From Chryseobacterium sp. GVT01B (GTDB taxonomy: Bacteria > Bacteroidota > Bacteroidia > Flavobacteriales > Weeksellaceae), in contig NZ_JAHXYI010000011.1 of assembly GCF_019970045.1 (NCBI RefSeq), positions 62,001 through 126,000 of the forward strand: a DNA stretch of 64,000 nt, given 5' to 3'. This document shows positions 8,222 through 16,484 of this stretch, piece by piece; within the stretch, counting starts at the first letter, position 1, and every line of letters starts with the position of its first letter. The translations under genes were made by a program, and so were the position numbers. The notes under the pieces were generated by a model. It had not been told where the DNA came from and searched no databases. It saw only the letters and a program-made list of their open reading frames with translations.

Positions 8222-9262
8222 TTATATCAGACTGGTTAGGAATTGTTCCAGTTTTTTCTGCACCACTTCTTTGCTGTAAGTTTTATAAAAGTCAAATGAA
8301 GTCTCTGATAGAGCTTTTAACTGTTCAAGAACATTTTCTTTTCCTGGAATGATAAAGTCTAGTTTTGAAGGATAATTTCCCGGAAAAACAGCCCATTTTC
8401 CGTAAGCGACAGCATCACCAAGATTTCCCGTCATTTTAGTCACTCCATACGTTTCTTTCATGCTGAAAAATTCTGTATCCTGCTGAATCGGACACCATAA
8501 AACATCTGCTTTCCGCATCCATTTTTCAAAATTTTCAGAGGAAACTCTTTCGGAGAAATAAGTAATATTGATATTTTCAGCCAGTCTCTGAGACAGTTGT
8601 TCAAGCTCTTTTAATTCATGCCCCTTTGCTTTTCCAAGGAATACAAACTCACAACTTTTATCTGACTTCAGATCCTGAATTGTCTTGAAAATATAAGTAT
8701 AATCTCTTCTCTTCTGTGAAACTCCTCCCGGAATAACGACAATCAGATTATCATTTTTAATTTTATCAAAATCTCTGGTATAAAACAGTGGCAAAAACTG
8801 ATGTCTTTCTGAAATCAAAGCTTCATCAAGTACTAAAAGTGATTGGGAGACCTGATAAACTTTAGTGTTATAAAACAATCCTTCTTTAAGCCACAATTTC
8901 AGTCTGAAAATAACATCTCCTTTGAAGATACTTTTCATCAGGTTCAGTTTTGAAACTTTTGTAAAATTAAGATTATGGGTAATAATTGCTGTATTGTACT
9001 TTTTTGTTACTGCTAAAAATGTATTAAAATAACGATGTACAGTTCCAATTACAACCAGATCATATCCTCTTCCCTTTAGCTGGTCCAGAATCATGGAACT
9101 GTCTGATAGGAACACAGCTTCATTGCTTTCAATAACCTGATCTTTAATCCTTTTTGAAAAATAATAGTCTACGGCAAAATCCTTAGAACCTTTCATAATA
9201 TCCATGAAGGACTGAGCAATTTCTGCGTGGGTATCTATTTCTATGTAAGCTATTTTCTTCAT
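8222..9262 (-). CDS. Glycosyltransferase, GT-B-like
   Basis: The 346-residue soluble protein starts MKKIAYIEIDTHAEIA and shows a two-domain Rossmann-like pattern: an N-terminal half with YDLVVIGTVHRYFNTFL, and a second half with the LIVVIPGGVSQKRRDY hinge and a late acidic block (KETYGVTKMTGNLGDAVAYG). This is like the nucleotide-sugar-binding lobe of GT4-type enzymes. It lacks an obvious signal peptide. Its genomic neighbours suggest a role in cell-surface glycan assembly. Family assignment is by overall pattern rather than an exact signature. Confidence 0.65.
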   Translation of the reverse strand: MKKIAYIEIDTHAEIAQSFMDIMKGSKDFAVDYYFSKRIKDQVIESNEAVFLSDSSMILDQLKGRGYDLVVIGTVHRYFNTFLAVTKKYNTAIITHNLNFTKVSKLNLMKSIFKGDVIFRLKLWLKEGLFYNTKVYQVSQSLLVLDEALISERHQFLPLFYTRDFDKIKNDNLIVVIPGGVSQKRRDYTYIFKTIQDLKSDKSCEFVFLGKAKGHELKELEQLSQRLAENINITYFSERVSSENFEKWMRKADVLWCPIQQDTEFFSMKETYGVTKMTGNLGDAVAYGKWAVFPGNYPSKLDFIIPGKENVLEQLKALSETSFDFYKTYSKEVVQKKLEQFLTSLI

Positions 9263-9288
9263 GAGGGGGGAGTTACATTCTTAAGTTT

Positions 9289-9350
9289 CGGCTAAAGCCG
9301 ATGGATTTTATTTTTTTTATTAAACGGGCTAAAGCCCGTTCCTATTGATT
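9289..9350. repeat. REP-like palindromic repeat pair (GGCTAAAGCC core)
   Basis: Two palindromes lie in the 112-base gap between two glycosyltransferase genes: CGGCTaaAGCCG at 9289-9300 and AACGGGCTaaAGCCCGTT at 9323-9340, the latter followed by CCTATTGATTT. The same core and CCTATTG tail recur at 35545-35726, so this is a dispersed intergenic repeat rather than a local regulator. Confidence 0.75.
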
Positions 9351-9374
9351 TACAAATAATAAGTTATGTTTTTT

Positions 9375-10229
9375 TTACATTTTCAGCCATTTCTTTTTCA
9401 GCATTCTCCAACGTTGATCATTAACAGCTTTTTGCTCTTCTTTTGTAATTTTAAGCTCCATTTTTTTTGATCTGCAATTTTCATAGGAATTGATAATATC
9501 GAAGAAAAATGATGGAGACTTGCTTTTCATCGCTTCTTTTGAGGAGGCAATATAAGCCAGAAGTCTGTTCAGACCTAAGAAATAAAAGTACCTGCCATAA
9601 TAATCCGCCGGACGGATTGTGTAATCAGCTCCTTTTACTTTAATCAGCTTTACATGAAGTTCAGGAAGAACAACTTCCTTCCATCCCAGATTTTCCAGCA
9701 GTATGGAATCTATATTATCCCATCCCAATGTCTCTCTTAAACCACCGATCTGAATATAACACTCTTTACGATAAGCTTTCATAGGGCCTCTTACATGGTG
9801 TTTATTGGAATTTCCTTCATAGATCCAGTTTCCGTCCTTTTCTATGTATAAAAGACCTCCTACGAGTCCATATTCCGGATTGTTTGCAAAAGCTGTTTCT
9901 ACTGCTGACAGATAGTTTTCCGGAAGGATGATATCGGCATCAAATTTACAGATGATATCAAATTCATCCATCGGTTGAGTCCGGAGACCATTTTTAAAAG
10001 CATGAACGACTTTCGATCCGGGCTGATGTTCAGATTTCTGAAGATTGATCGTTTCAAAACGGGAATCAGTCTTTGTATATTTCCTGATGATTTCAGGGGT
10101 TCTATCTACAGAACCGTCATTCACTACTACTACTTTGAAATCTTTGCAGCTTTGTTTTTGTAAAGAATCCAGTGTAAAGGAGAGGTTATCTTCTTCGTTA
10201 TGGGCAGGAATTATGATTAAAAACCTCAC
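9375..10229 (-). CDS. Glycosyltransferase family 2
   Basis: This 284-residue protein has a standard GT-A domain: IIPAHNEEDNLSFTLDSL at the N-terminus, VVVNDGSVDRT around residues 34-44 for the nucleotide sugar, and the DAD metal-binding motif at 97-99 (KFDADIILPENYL). A later GGLRETLGWDNIDSIL segment matches the catalytic-base region of GT2 enzymes. No membrane helices are evident, so it acts in the cytoplasm or at the membrane face. It is on the same strand as the preceding glycosyltransferase but separated by repeat elements. Donor and acceptor are unknown. Confidence 0.88.
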   Translation of the reverse strand: MRFLIIIPAHNEEDNLSFTLDSLQKQSCKDFKVVVVNDGSVDRTPEIIRKYTKTDSRFETINLQKSEHQPGSKVVHAFKNGLRTQPMDEFDIICKFDADIILPENYLSAVETAFANNPEYGLVGGLLYIEKDGNWIYEGNSNKHHVRGPMKAYRKECYIQIGGLRETLGWDNIDSILLENLGWKEVVLPELHVKLIKVKGADYTIRPADYYGRYFYFLGLNRLLAYIASSKEAMKSKSPSFFFDIINSYENCRSKKMELKITKEEQKAVNDQRWRMLKKKWLKM

Positions 10230-10256
10230 GGGGATTATAAGTGATTAATGATGAAT

Positions 10257-10300
10257 AATCAATGATAAGAAGCTTTTTAAGACATCAATTATCATTGATT
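10257..10300. repeat. Twelve-base inverted repeat between GT2 and aspA
   Basis: AATCAATGATAA (10257-10268) and TTATCATTGATT (10289-10300) are perfect inverted repeats around a 20-base centre. They lie past the aspA stop codon and may act as a weak terminator, though no T-run follows on the minus strand. Confidence 0.5.
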
Positions 10301-10318
10301 AGTCATCGTTTAAAGATT

Positions 10319-11719
10319 TTATTTGTTATGCGGTTTCAGCATATTTTTCGGATCAAGGATTTCGTCCAGTTTCTCCTGGGAAAGAATTCCTTTTTCAAGA
10401 ACAAGGTTGTAAACGCTTTTTCCGGTTTCCAATGCTTCTTTGGCAATCTGTGTAGATTGTTTGTATCCGATATAAGGGTTCAAAGCTGTTACAATACCGA
10501 TGCTGTGCTTCACCATGTTCAGGCAGATTTCTTTATTGGCAGTAATTCCAACTACACATTTCTCACGAAGGGTATCTAATGCGTTGCAAAGGAAATTGAT
10601 GTTTTCCATGATCGCATGAGAAAGTACCGGCTCCATTACATTAAGCTGTAATTGCCCTGCTTCTGCTGCAAAGGTTACGGTAAGATCATTCCCGAATACT
10701 TTGAAACAAACCTGGTTTACCACTTCCGGAATTACCGGATTTACTTTACCCGGCATGATAGAAGATCCCGGCTGCATTGGCGGAAGGTTAATTTCAAAAA
10801 GACCTGCTCTCGGACCCGAAGAAAGTAATCTTAAATCGTTACAGATTTTTGATAATTTCACTGCAAGACGTTTCGTTGCTGAAGAGTAGATTACATAAGA
10901 TCCTGTATCTGGCGTTGCTTCCACTAAATCCGGTGCTGAAACAATCGGGTATCCTGTAATCTGAGCTAAGTTTTTAGCACAAAGTGTGGCATATCCTACA
11001 GGAGCATTTAATCCTGTACCGATAGCTGTTGCCCCCATGTTTACTTCTACAAAAAGACTGGCATTGTTATTCAGTTTAGAAATATCTTCTTCCAATGTAG
11101 CAGCATAAGCTTCAAATTCCTGTCCCAAAGTCATCGGAACGGCATCCTGAAGCTGTGTACGGCCCATTTTGATAACATCATGAAATTCCTGTCCTTTTGC
11201 GCGGAATGCAGCAATAATTTTTTCAAGCTTTTCTACCAGTCCGATATTCATCTGCAGCAATCCCATTTTGATGGCTGTAGGATAAGCATCATTGGTTGAC
11301 TGGGAAAGGTTGATATGGTCATTTGGTGAACAGAATTCGTATTCTCCTTTATTTTTTCCTAATTTCTCCAATACGATATTGGCAATTACTTCATTTGCAT
11401 TCATGTTGATGGAAGTTCCTGCCCCACCCTGAATCATATCTACCGGAAACTGTTCATGATATTTCCCGTCTACAATTTCATCACACGCTTCTGCTATTTT
11501 AAAATATAGGTTTTCGTCCAGAAGTCCTAATTCATAATTGGTTTTTGCGGCTGCTTTTTTCACAAAAGCTAATCCTTTTATGAAATCCGGATATGAAGAC
11601 AAAAGCTGTCCTGAAATTTTAAAATTGTTGATAGCTCTTTGTGTCTGAACCCCATAATAAGCATCTAAAGGCACATTCAGTTCGCCTAATAGATCACTTT
11701 CTTTCCTGAAATTTTCCAT
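10319..11719 (-). CDS. aspA: Aspartate ammonia-lyase
   Basis: The 466-residue protein belongs to the aspartase/fumarase superfamily, catalysing reversible conversion of L-aspartate to fumarate and ammonia. It shows RKESDLLGELNVPLDAYYGVQT at the N-terminus, the TSTNDAYPT-type block (SQSTNDAYPTA), and the superfamily signature GSSIMPGKVNP, which carries the catalytic serine loop. The length equals that of characterised aspartases (about 470). Class II fumarase is a close relative, but the N-terminal LGELNVP...YYGVQTQRA sequence favours aspartase. It appears to be a single-gene unit. Confidence 0.9.
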   Translation of the reverse strand: MENFRKESDLLGELNVPLDAYYGVQTQRAINNFKISGQLLSSYPDFIKGLAFVKKAAAKTNYELGLLDENLYFKIAEACDEIVDGKYHEQFPVDMIQGGAGTSINMNANEVIANIVLEKLGKNKGEYEFCSPNDHINLSQSTNDAYPTAIKMGLLQMNIGLVEKLEKIIAAFRAKGQEFHDVIKMGRTQLQDAVPMTLGQEFEAYAATLEEDISKLNNNASLFVEVNMGATAIGTGLNAPVGYATLCAKNLAQITGYPIVSAPDLVEATPDTGSYVIYSSATKRLAVKLSKICNDLRLLSSGPRAGLFEINLPPMQPGSSIMPGKVNPVIPEVVNQVCFKVFGNDLTVTFAAEAGQLQLNVMEPVLSHAIMENINFLCNALDTLREKCVVGITANKEICLNMVKHSIGIVTALNPYIGYKQSTQIAKEALETGKSVYNLVLEKGILSQEKLDEILDPKNMLKPHNK

Positions 11720-11754
11720 TACAGATATTTTACTGTTTTTGATCGTTTAAAGAT

Positions 11755-11779
11755 AGCAAAAACGCATCTAACCGATGCG
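11755..11779 (-). terminator. Terminator of the amidase gene
   Basis: CGCATC/GATGCG arms (11763-11768 and 11774-11779) with loop TAACC are followed on the minus strand by TTTTTGC. This lies immediately past the amidase stop codon. Confidence 0.65.
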
Positions 11780-11791
11780 CTTTAATTTGAA

Positions 11792-12817
11792 TTATTTTAC
11801 TGGATATTTTTGATTTAAAGCTTGCAGTATTGCCCATGTTTCGGCATCCATGATTCCGTCATAATTCTGTGGACGGAAGTGGTACTGAAATGCTTCAATT
11901 GTTTTTTTAGTTGCATCATCCCATTTTCCGCTAAGATCCAGTCCGTATCCAAATTTCTGTAATGAAGTCTGAATAAGGAAAATAAAGCTGGGTTCATTAT
12001 ATTTTGCAGTGATGTCTGCCTGTGCTGCCTCAAGATAAGTCTGCTTAGCTGCTTCATCATACCACATCCCAATCTGGTATTCATCATACAGTTTTTTCCA
12101 TGGGAACATAGGTCCCGGATCCTGTTTTCTTGTAGGAGCAATATCTGAATGAGCAAGCACAAAAGTCGGCTGAATCTGATATCTTGTCACAATATCTTTA
12201 ACCAATGCGGCCACTTTTTTTACCTGATCATCACTAAAAGGAGCAAAAGTTCTTTTTCCTGCAGCATCTGTAGTATAACCGGAATTGACAATTTCAATAC
12301 CGATTGAGGTATCATTAAGATTTTTGTCATTTCTCCATGAGCTTACGCCTGCATGGTATGCTCTTTTATTTTCGTCAACCAACTGATAAATCTCGTTATC
12401 TCCTGTATTATTTACCAGGTAATGAGCACTCACTGCCTGCTGGGTAAGAACAGTAATCGATTTATCGTCTGCAAGAGCTGTATAATGTAATATTAAGTAT
12501 CGTTGTCTGAAGTTTTGGGCTACTGCAGGGAAATAAGTCTTTACAACTTTATATCCTGCCGGTTTTGCAGATACAATAGAACCATAACTTACCGTATTAT
12601 CATTTTTTGTTGGGTCTGCTATATTAGTAGTAAAAAAATCTACTCCACGATCAGATACTACTTTTGGTTTCGGAGCAACCTGAGGGGTTGTCTGAACCGT
12701 TGGTTTCGCCTGTGTTATTGGGGTTTTCGGTTTGTAAGTATTTTTTTTCACATTTTGCTGAGAAGTACATGAAAAAACAAAAGTGCTTAATCCGATGATA
12801 TATAATGTCTTACGCAT
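11792..12817 (-). CDS. N-acetylmuramoyl-L-alanine amidase lipoprotein with C-terminal peptidoglycan-binding domain
   Basis: Starting at the ATG at 12817 the product is 341 residues with a lipoprotein signal (MRKTLYIIGLSTFVFSC), so the mature N-terminal cysteine is anchored in a membrane. A Thr/Pro-rich linker follows, then an Amidase_2 domain: ILHYTALAD, SAHYLV, AYHAGVSSW, IGIEIVN and the late VLAHSDIAPTRKQDPGPMFPW, which contain the zinc-binding His residues. The last 70 residues resemble PG_binding_1. The enzyme should cleave the amide bond between MurNAc and the peptide stem, for wall turnover or recycling. The longer ORF from 12928 lacks a plausible signal peptide and is not used. Confidence 0.9.
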   Translation of the reverse strand: MRKTLYIIGLSTFVFSCTSQQNVKKNTYKPKTPITQAKPTVQTTPQVAPKPKVVSDRGVDFFTTNIADPTKNDNTVSYGSIVSAKPAGYKVVKTYFPAVAQNFRQRYLILHYTALADDKSITVLTQQAVSAHYLVNNTGDNEIYQLVDENKRAYHAGVSSWRNDKNLNDTSIGIEIVNSGYTTDAAGKRTFAPFSDDQVKKVAALVKDIVTRYQIQPTFVLAHSDIAPTRKQDPGPMFPWKKLYDEYQIGMWYDEAAKQTYLEAAQADITAKYNEPSFIFLIQTSLQKFGYGLDLSGKWDDATKKTIEAFQYHFRPQNYDGIMDAETWAILQALNQKYPVK

Positions 12818-12876
12818 CAGTTTGGTTTTTGGATGATTTATTACTTCAAAAATACACAAAATTTTCTTGAATTTTA

Positions 12877-12908
12877 TTTGGTAAATAAAGAAATCTGTTC
12901 TATATTTG
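12877..12908 (+). promoter_or_regulatory. Promoter of the tRNA-Ser/Pro/Arg transcript
   Basis: TTTG at 12877-12880 and TATATTTG at 12901-12908 are separated by 20 bases, matching the Bacteroidota -33/-7 promoter (TTTG, about 20 bp, TAnnTTTG). The first tRNA starts 45 bases downstream. Confidence 0.8.
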
Positions 12909-12953
12909 CACTCGCAATAACGGAACAACGATCATTAAAAAATAAACAAAAAC

Positions 12954-13038
12954 GGAGGGTTGCCAGAGTGGTTAATGGAGCAGTTTGCTAAACTGTCGAC
13001 GCGAAAGTGTCGCAAGGGTTCGAATCCCTTACCCTCCG
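12954..13038 (+). tRNA. tRNA-Ser (GCT)
   Basis: The 85-base gene folds into a class II tRNA: acceptor arms GGAGGGT/ACCCTCC with discriminator G, long variable arm (GTCGACGCGAAAGTGTCG region), and a T-arm with GGTTCGAATCCC. The anticodon loop TTGCTAA gives GCT, reading AGC/AGU serine codons. The 3' CCA is not encoded. Confidence 0.95.
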
Positions 13039-13052
13039 CTCATTTATATATT

Positions 13053-13127
13053 CGGGGCGTAGCGTAGTCCGGTCATCGCGCCTGGTTTGGGACCAGGAGG
13101 TCGCAGGTTCGAATCCTGCCGCCCCGA
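13053..13127 (+). tRNA. tRNA-Pro (TGG), copy 1
   Basis: Acceptor arms CGGGGCG/CGCCCCG, D-arm, anticodon arm CCTGG-TTTGGGA-CCAGG with anticodon TGG, and T-loop TTCGAAT are all intact. CCA is not encoded. Identical copies lie at 31859 and 32142. Confidence 0.95.
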
Positions 13128-13159
13128 CTGTTTTAGTAGTTTTCTCAAAACTACTTAAT

Positions 13160-13233
13160 GGGTGCGTAGCTCAGCTGGATAGAGCATCTGCCTTCTAAGC
13201 AGACGGTCAAAGGTTCGAATCCTTTCGCGCTCA
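13160..13233 (+). tRNA. tRNA-Arg (TCT), copy 1
   Basis: The gene is 74 bases long. Acceptor GGGTGCG pairs with CGCGCTC using two G-U wobbles; the anticodon stem TCTGC/GCAGA holds loop CTTCTAA, anticodon TCT. Identical copies lie at 31965 and 32249, and three damaged 3' halves follow at 32414, 32561 and 32983. Confidence 0.95.
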
Positions 13234-13236
13234 CTT

Positions 13237-13267
13237 AAAGACTTACTAGAAATAGTAAGTCTTTTTT
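13237..13267 (+). terminator. Terminator of the tRNA transcript, copy 1
   Basis: Ten-base perfect arms AGACTTACTA/TAGTAAGTCT enclose a GAAA tetraloop and are followed by a T-run. The same terminator recurs at 32326, 32619 and 33039. Confidence 0.95.
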
Positions 13268-13353
13268 GTTTTTAGAAGGTTACACATCTTAGTTTACAAT
13301 CCAACAATATCACAGGAAATCGTACTTTTAATTTAAAACTAAAAGACTTCTGT

Positions 13354-14487
13354 TTAATCCCTGATAAGCTGCTTAATTTCATTCTGATATTTCTTATTCT
13401 GCTTTCTGATCTTCATTACAAAATAGGAAAAGGTGCTTAGTATAAACAGTCCAAGAATAATCATTCCAGCAATAAAATAATTATATCGGGTAATTAGCTT
13501 TTTACTTTTCTTTTGAGTTTCTATATTGTGAACATCAATGGCGTGATTGATAGAGCTTAATTCGCTCTGTTCTCTTTTAAATTTTGTTTCAAAGTATTTT
13601 CTGCTGTAGACCTGATAAAGATTAGGATTTCCCATCGCCAGATAATTATCCGCTATTTCTTTATAAATCCCTTCATTAAGGGACAGATCACCTACTTCCT
13701 TGCCTAGGTTTTCAGCTTTTATTAACAGTTCCAAAGCTTTCTGATTCTGATGTTTTTGCTTATTAATCTCTGCCAGCCCTTTTAAAGCGAACGCTTCCAA
13801 ACTTTTTGCTTTGATCAAATCTGCCAGATTCATAGATTTCATGAAAGCTGTTCCTGCATTGTCCGGTTGATTCAGAATGAGATAGCAATGACCAATATTG
13901 TAATAAATGATACTTTGGTTGAAATAAGTTTTCTCTTTTTTCTCTTTTATTTTTTCAAAGTTTTTGATCGCGATTAAAAACTCCTGAAGAGCAATTTCCG
14001 GATTCGACTGGCTTTTATAAATCATGCCGCGCAGCGCAAAGCTTCTGGCTGTTTCAAAATGTTTCAGATAGGAATCTTCCGGGAGCTTTACCAGATATTC
14101 ATCAGCTTCATCCAGAGTTTCAAGACTTTTACTGAAAAGTTCCATCTGCTGATATTGTATAGCTGCCGCAATCAAAAAACTGGTCTGGATCTTGGGATCG
14201 TTTGTTTTCTGAACCAACTCTCTTGCTTTCAGAATATATTGCAGAGATTCATCAAAGTTTCTCTTGGCAATTCCTGCGGTGGATAGAATCAGATAGATTT
14301 TAATGGATTTATTGAGGTCTTTTTCTTTTCGGAGCAGTTTCTTTCCAATGTTTATGGCTTTGTCCGGATTGTTATAAATTTCCTGATTGGCAATCTTCAT
14401 CAGGGAATCATCAGAAATTTTCTGCCCGGCAAGAGGTGCCTGGAAAAGCAGAAGACTCATCAAAATGATATGGATAAAGAATTTCAT
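13354..14487 (-). CDS. TPR-repeat membrane protein lacking the HTH of its upstream paralogue
   Basis: The 377-residue protein has a signal peptide (MKFFIHIILMSLLLFQAPLAG), a periplasmic region of helical TPR-like repeats (about residues 30-310, for example NIGHCYLILNQPDNAGTAF), one membrane helix near 341-363, and a short basic cytoplasmic tail ending KYQNEIKQLIRD. This is the layout of the first two thirds of the neighbouring AraC-type sensor, but with no DNA-binding domain. Its ATG overlaps the stop of the upstream gene by one base, implying translational coupling. It may be a truncated regulator or a sensory partner of it. Confidence 0.7.
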   Translation of the reverse strand: MKFFIHIILMSLLLFQAPLAGQKISDDSLMKIANQEIYNNPDKAINIGKKLLRKEKDLNKSIKIYLILSTAGIAKRNFDESLQYILKARELVQKTNDPKIQTSFLIAAAIQYQQMELFSKSLETLDEADEYLVKLPEDSYLKHFETARSFALRGMIYKSQSNPEIALQEFLIAIKNFEKIKEKKEKTYFNQSIIYYNIGHCYLILNQPDNAGTAFMKSMNLADLIKAKSLEAFALKGLAEINKQKHQNQKALELLIKAENLGKEVGDLSLNEGIYKEIADNYLAMGNPNLYQVYSRKYFETKFKREQSELSSINHAIDVHNIETQKKSKKLITRYNYFIAGMIILGLFILSTFSYFVMKIRKQNKKYQNEIKQLIRD

Positions 14488-16088
14488 CAGTTTTTATTTT
14501 TTATAATTTCCTGAATATAGGTATTCGGTGACATTCCTGTAATGGATTTGAATACGTTCGTAAATGCACCATGAGATGAAAATCCCGCGTATTCTGCCAG
14601 ATAGCTTACTTTATAATTCAGATAAGCCGGATCTGTTTTCAAAAGACGCGCAATATGATCAATTCTCAACTCATTAACGTAGCCGTTAAAGTTCTTTCCT
14701 TTATTGTTATTAATAACTTCAGACAGATATTTAGTATTTATTCCCGTCTGTGCGGAAAGAATAGCCAGTGACATGTTTTTATTCAGATAGCTGTCAGATT
14801 TTTCCCAGTCTTTGAGCTTCTGCAGAATTTCTTCTTCTTTTTCCTTTGAGATTTTAGAAAGATCTTTTTCCTGATTTTTATTTTCTTTTACAGGCTCTTC
14901 TCGCGGCCCGTCAACCTCAACACCTGAAGAGCCTTCTTTTGTTTTCAGTTTTTCAAAGAAATCAAGCTGTTTTTTGAGATGCCTGCTTCTTGATGATTCA
15001 CTCAGAAAATAAGCAATCATTCCCGCAATAAGAATTAAAATAACAATACCGGCAGTTTTAAGCTGTTTCTCTTTATTCTGTTCCTGAAACTCAAGATTTT
15101 TATGATGATATGTTTCAAGCAGTTTGACAACATACTGTATGCCTTCTTTTTTACTGGAATCCAGTTTTGCTTTTAAATCTGTATATAAATTATTGTAATA
15201 ATAGTATTTTTCATCATTATTGAGGGCCAGATAACTTCGGGCAAACAATTCATAAAATATGATTTTCAGATCATTATAAGGCAGGTTTTCAATTTCGGAA
15301 AATCCCTTTTCCAGTTGTTTTACAGCTCCATTATAATCTCCTTCCAGAAAGTAATAACGGGACATATTTTCATAGGCAAAAGCCGAGATAAAAGCATTAT
15401 TTCCATATTTTTCAGTATCCTGAATAACATCATCAAGTAATTTCTTTGATTCTTCAAGCTTATTCTGCCGCATCAGGAAAGCAGACCGGAAAATCATATT
15501 TTCCCATTTGATAATTCTGTTCTCTTCATTGTTATTATTAAGATAAGAACCACTTTTATCAATATTCAGCAAAGCGGAATTATAATTTCTATCAATTCCG
15601 GCATTGATGGCCTGAAGCTGAAAAAGTTTAGCAAGCACCATCCGCTCTTTGGGATTATTGCTTTTTAAAAGTTCCGGATCTTTTAAAATACCTGCAATGA
15701 TCTTTTTCGACTGCCCATACAGTCCTAAATTCTGATACTGATCTGCCAGATTATAATCATCAAACAACTGGATAAAATGAGAAAGGCTTCCTTTTTCATC
15801 ATCTTCTTCTTTCTGATTGGAAATACTTACAGACTGCACATAGTTTCCCTGCAATGCATAAGCCTGGGAAATAATATTCCGGAGAATTACTTTATGCTCA
15901 ATGTTTTTGTCACTGATCAGAAGACTCTGTGAATAGCTGATACATTCTTCGGGATTCTGATATAATTTCTGAAAAGCTTTGTCGGTTAAAATACTGAAAT
16001 CAGGAGCTGCCTGCCCATTTATAAAAACCGGGCACCACAAAATGAAAAACAATATTGATATATTATTTTTCAGTATTTTTTTGAACAT
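14487..16088 (-). CDS. One-component TPR sensor with membrane helix and C-terminal AraC-type HTH
   Basis: From the ATG at 16088 the protein has 533 residues: signal peptide (MFKKILKNNISILFFILW), TPR-like helical repeats in the periplasm, a membrane helix (AGIVILILIAGMIAYFL), a charged linker and an AraC/HTH_18 domain at the C-terminus. The last contains the second-helix motif VSYLAEYAGFSSHGAFTNVFKSITGMSP. Such regulators are common in Chryseobacterium and probably turn a periplasmic signal into transcription control; the signal and targets are unknown. Two longer in-frame starts (16097 and 16157) exist, but this one gives a normal signal peptide. A -7 box is at 16236. Confidence 0.82.
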   Translation of the reverse strand: MFKKILKNNISILFFILWCPVFINGQAAPDFSILTDKAFQKLYQNPEECISYSQSLLISDKNIEHKVILRNIISQAYALQGNYVQSVSISNQKEEDDEKGSLSHFIQLFDDYNLADQYQNLGLYGQSKKIIAGILKDPELLKSNNPKERMVLAKLFQLQAINAGIDRNYNSALLNIDKSGSYLNNNNEENRIIKWENMIFRSAFLMRQNKLEESKKLLDDVIQDTEKYGNNAFISAFAYENMSRYYFLEGDYNGAVKQLEKGFSEIENLPYNDLKIIFYELFARSYLALNNDEKYYYYNNLYTDLKAKLDSSKKEGIQYVVKLLETYHHKNLEFQEQNKEKQLKTAGIVILILIAGMIAYFLSESSRSRHLKKQLDFFEKLKTKEGSSGVEVDGPREEPVKENKNQEKDLSKISKEKEEEILQKLKDWEKSDSYLNKNMSLAILSAQTGINTKYLSEVINNNKGKNFNGYVNELRIDHIARLLKTDPAYLNYKVSYLAEYAGFSSHGAFTNVFKSITGMSPNTYIQEIIKNKN

Positions 16089-16484
16089 AAGGATCATTTC
16101 CCCATTGTTTTTATCTGATATTCCTATCATTACTCCTTTTAAATCACGAAAACACAATAATTTGATTTACAGTGTTTTAAATTTTAAATTCTTGTAAATT
16201 CAGCGAATTATGCAAGCGTATTGCTTGACGAAGGGCAAATATAACGCTAATATTGTTCAAACCTTTAAGTCGATTCAAAATATTAGACTTATTCTCAATT
16301 TTCAATGAACCTATCACACTTATTAAGCATTATCATTATAAAAAATCAAAGATAATCTTACAATCACCTAAGATATGATTTTTAAGATGTAAATCAAAGA
16401 AACAATATTAATATTCTACCGCTCATTATCAAAGAAAAACTGACAATAAAGCCGGTATATCTAACCCTAAAAAATAGAAACAAA
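16089..16484. other. Divergent intergenic region between the sensor and the GEVED protein
   Basis: Apart from the -7 box at 16236-16243 and its adjoining inverted repeat I see no gene or terminator here. The spacer must hold both divergent promoters; none is convincing for the rightward gene. Confidence 0.5.
16236..16243 (-). promoter_or_regulatory. -7 box of the AraC-type sensor gene
   Basis: On the minus strand this reads TATATTTG, a full match to TAnnTTTG. A small inverted repeat (CAAGC/GCTTG, 16213-16227) lies around the expected transcription start. Confidence 0.55.

Larger units (their letters stand above)
13052..13307 (+). repeat. 256-bp near-identical repeat carrying tRNA-Pro, tRNA-Arg and terminator (copy at 32141-32396)
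   Basis: The segment from the base before tRNA-Pro to ATCCAACAA past the terminator matches 32141-32396 in length and in all but one base that I could see (CAAAACTAC versus CAAAATTAC in the spacer). Both copies point the same way, 19 kb apart, so homologous recombination between them could delete or amplify everything between. Confidence 0.85.

Noticed and set aside
13007..13198. ORF running through the tRNA genes, and a similar one at 31854-32051
   Set aside because: They cross structured tRNA genes; any resemblance to database proteins would be translated tRNA.
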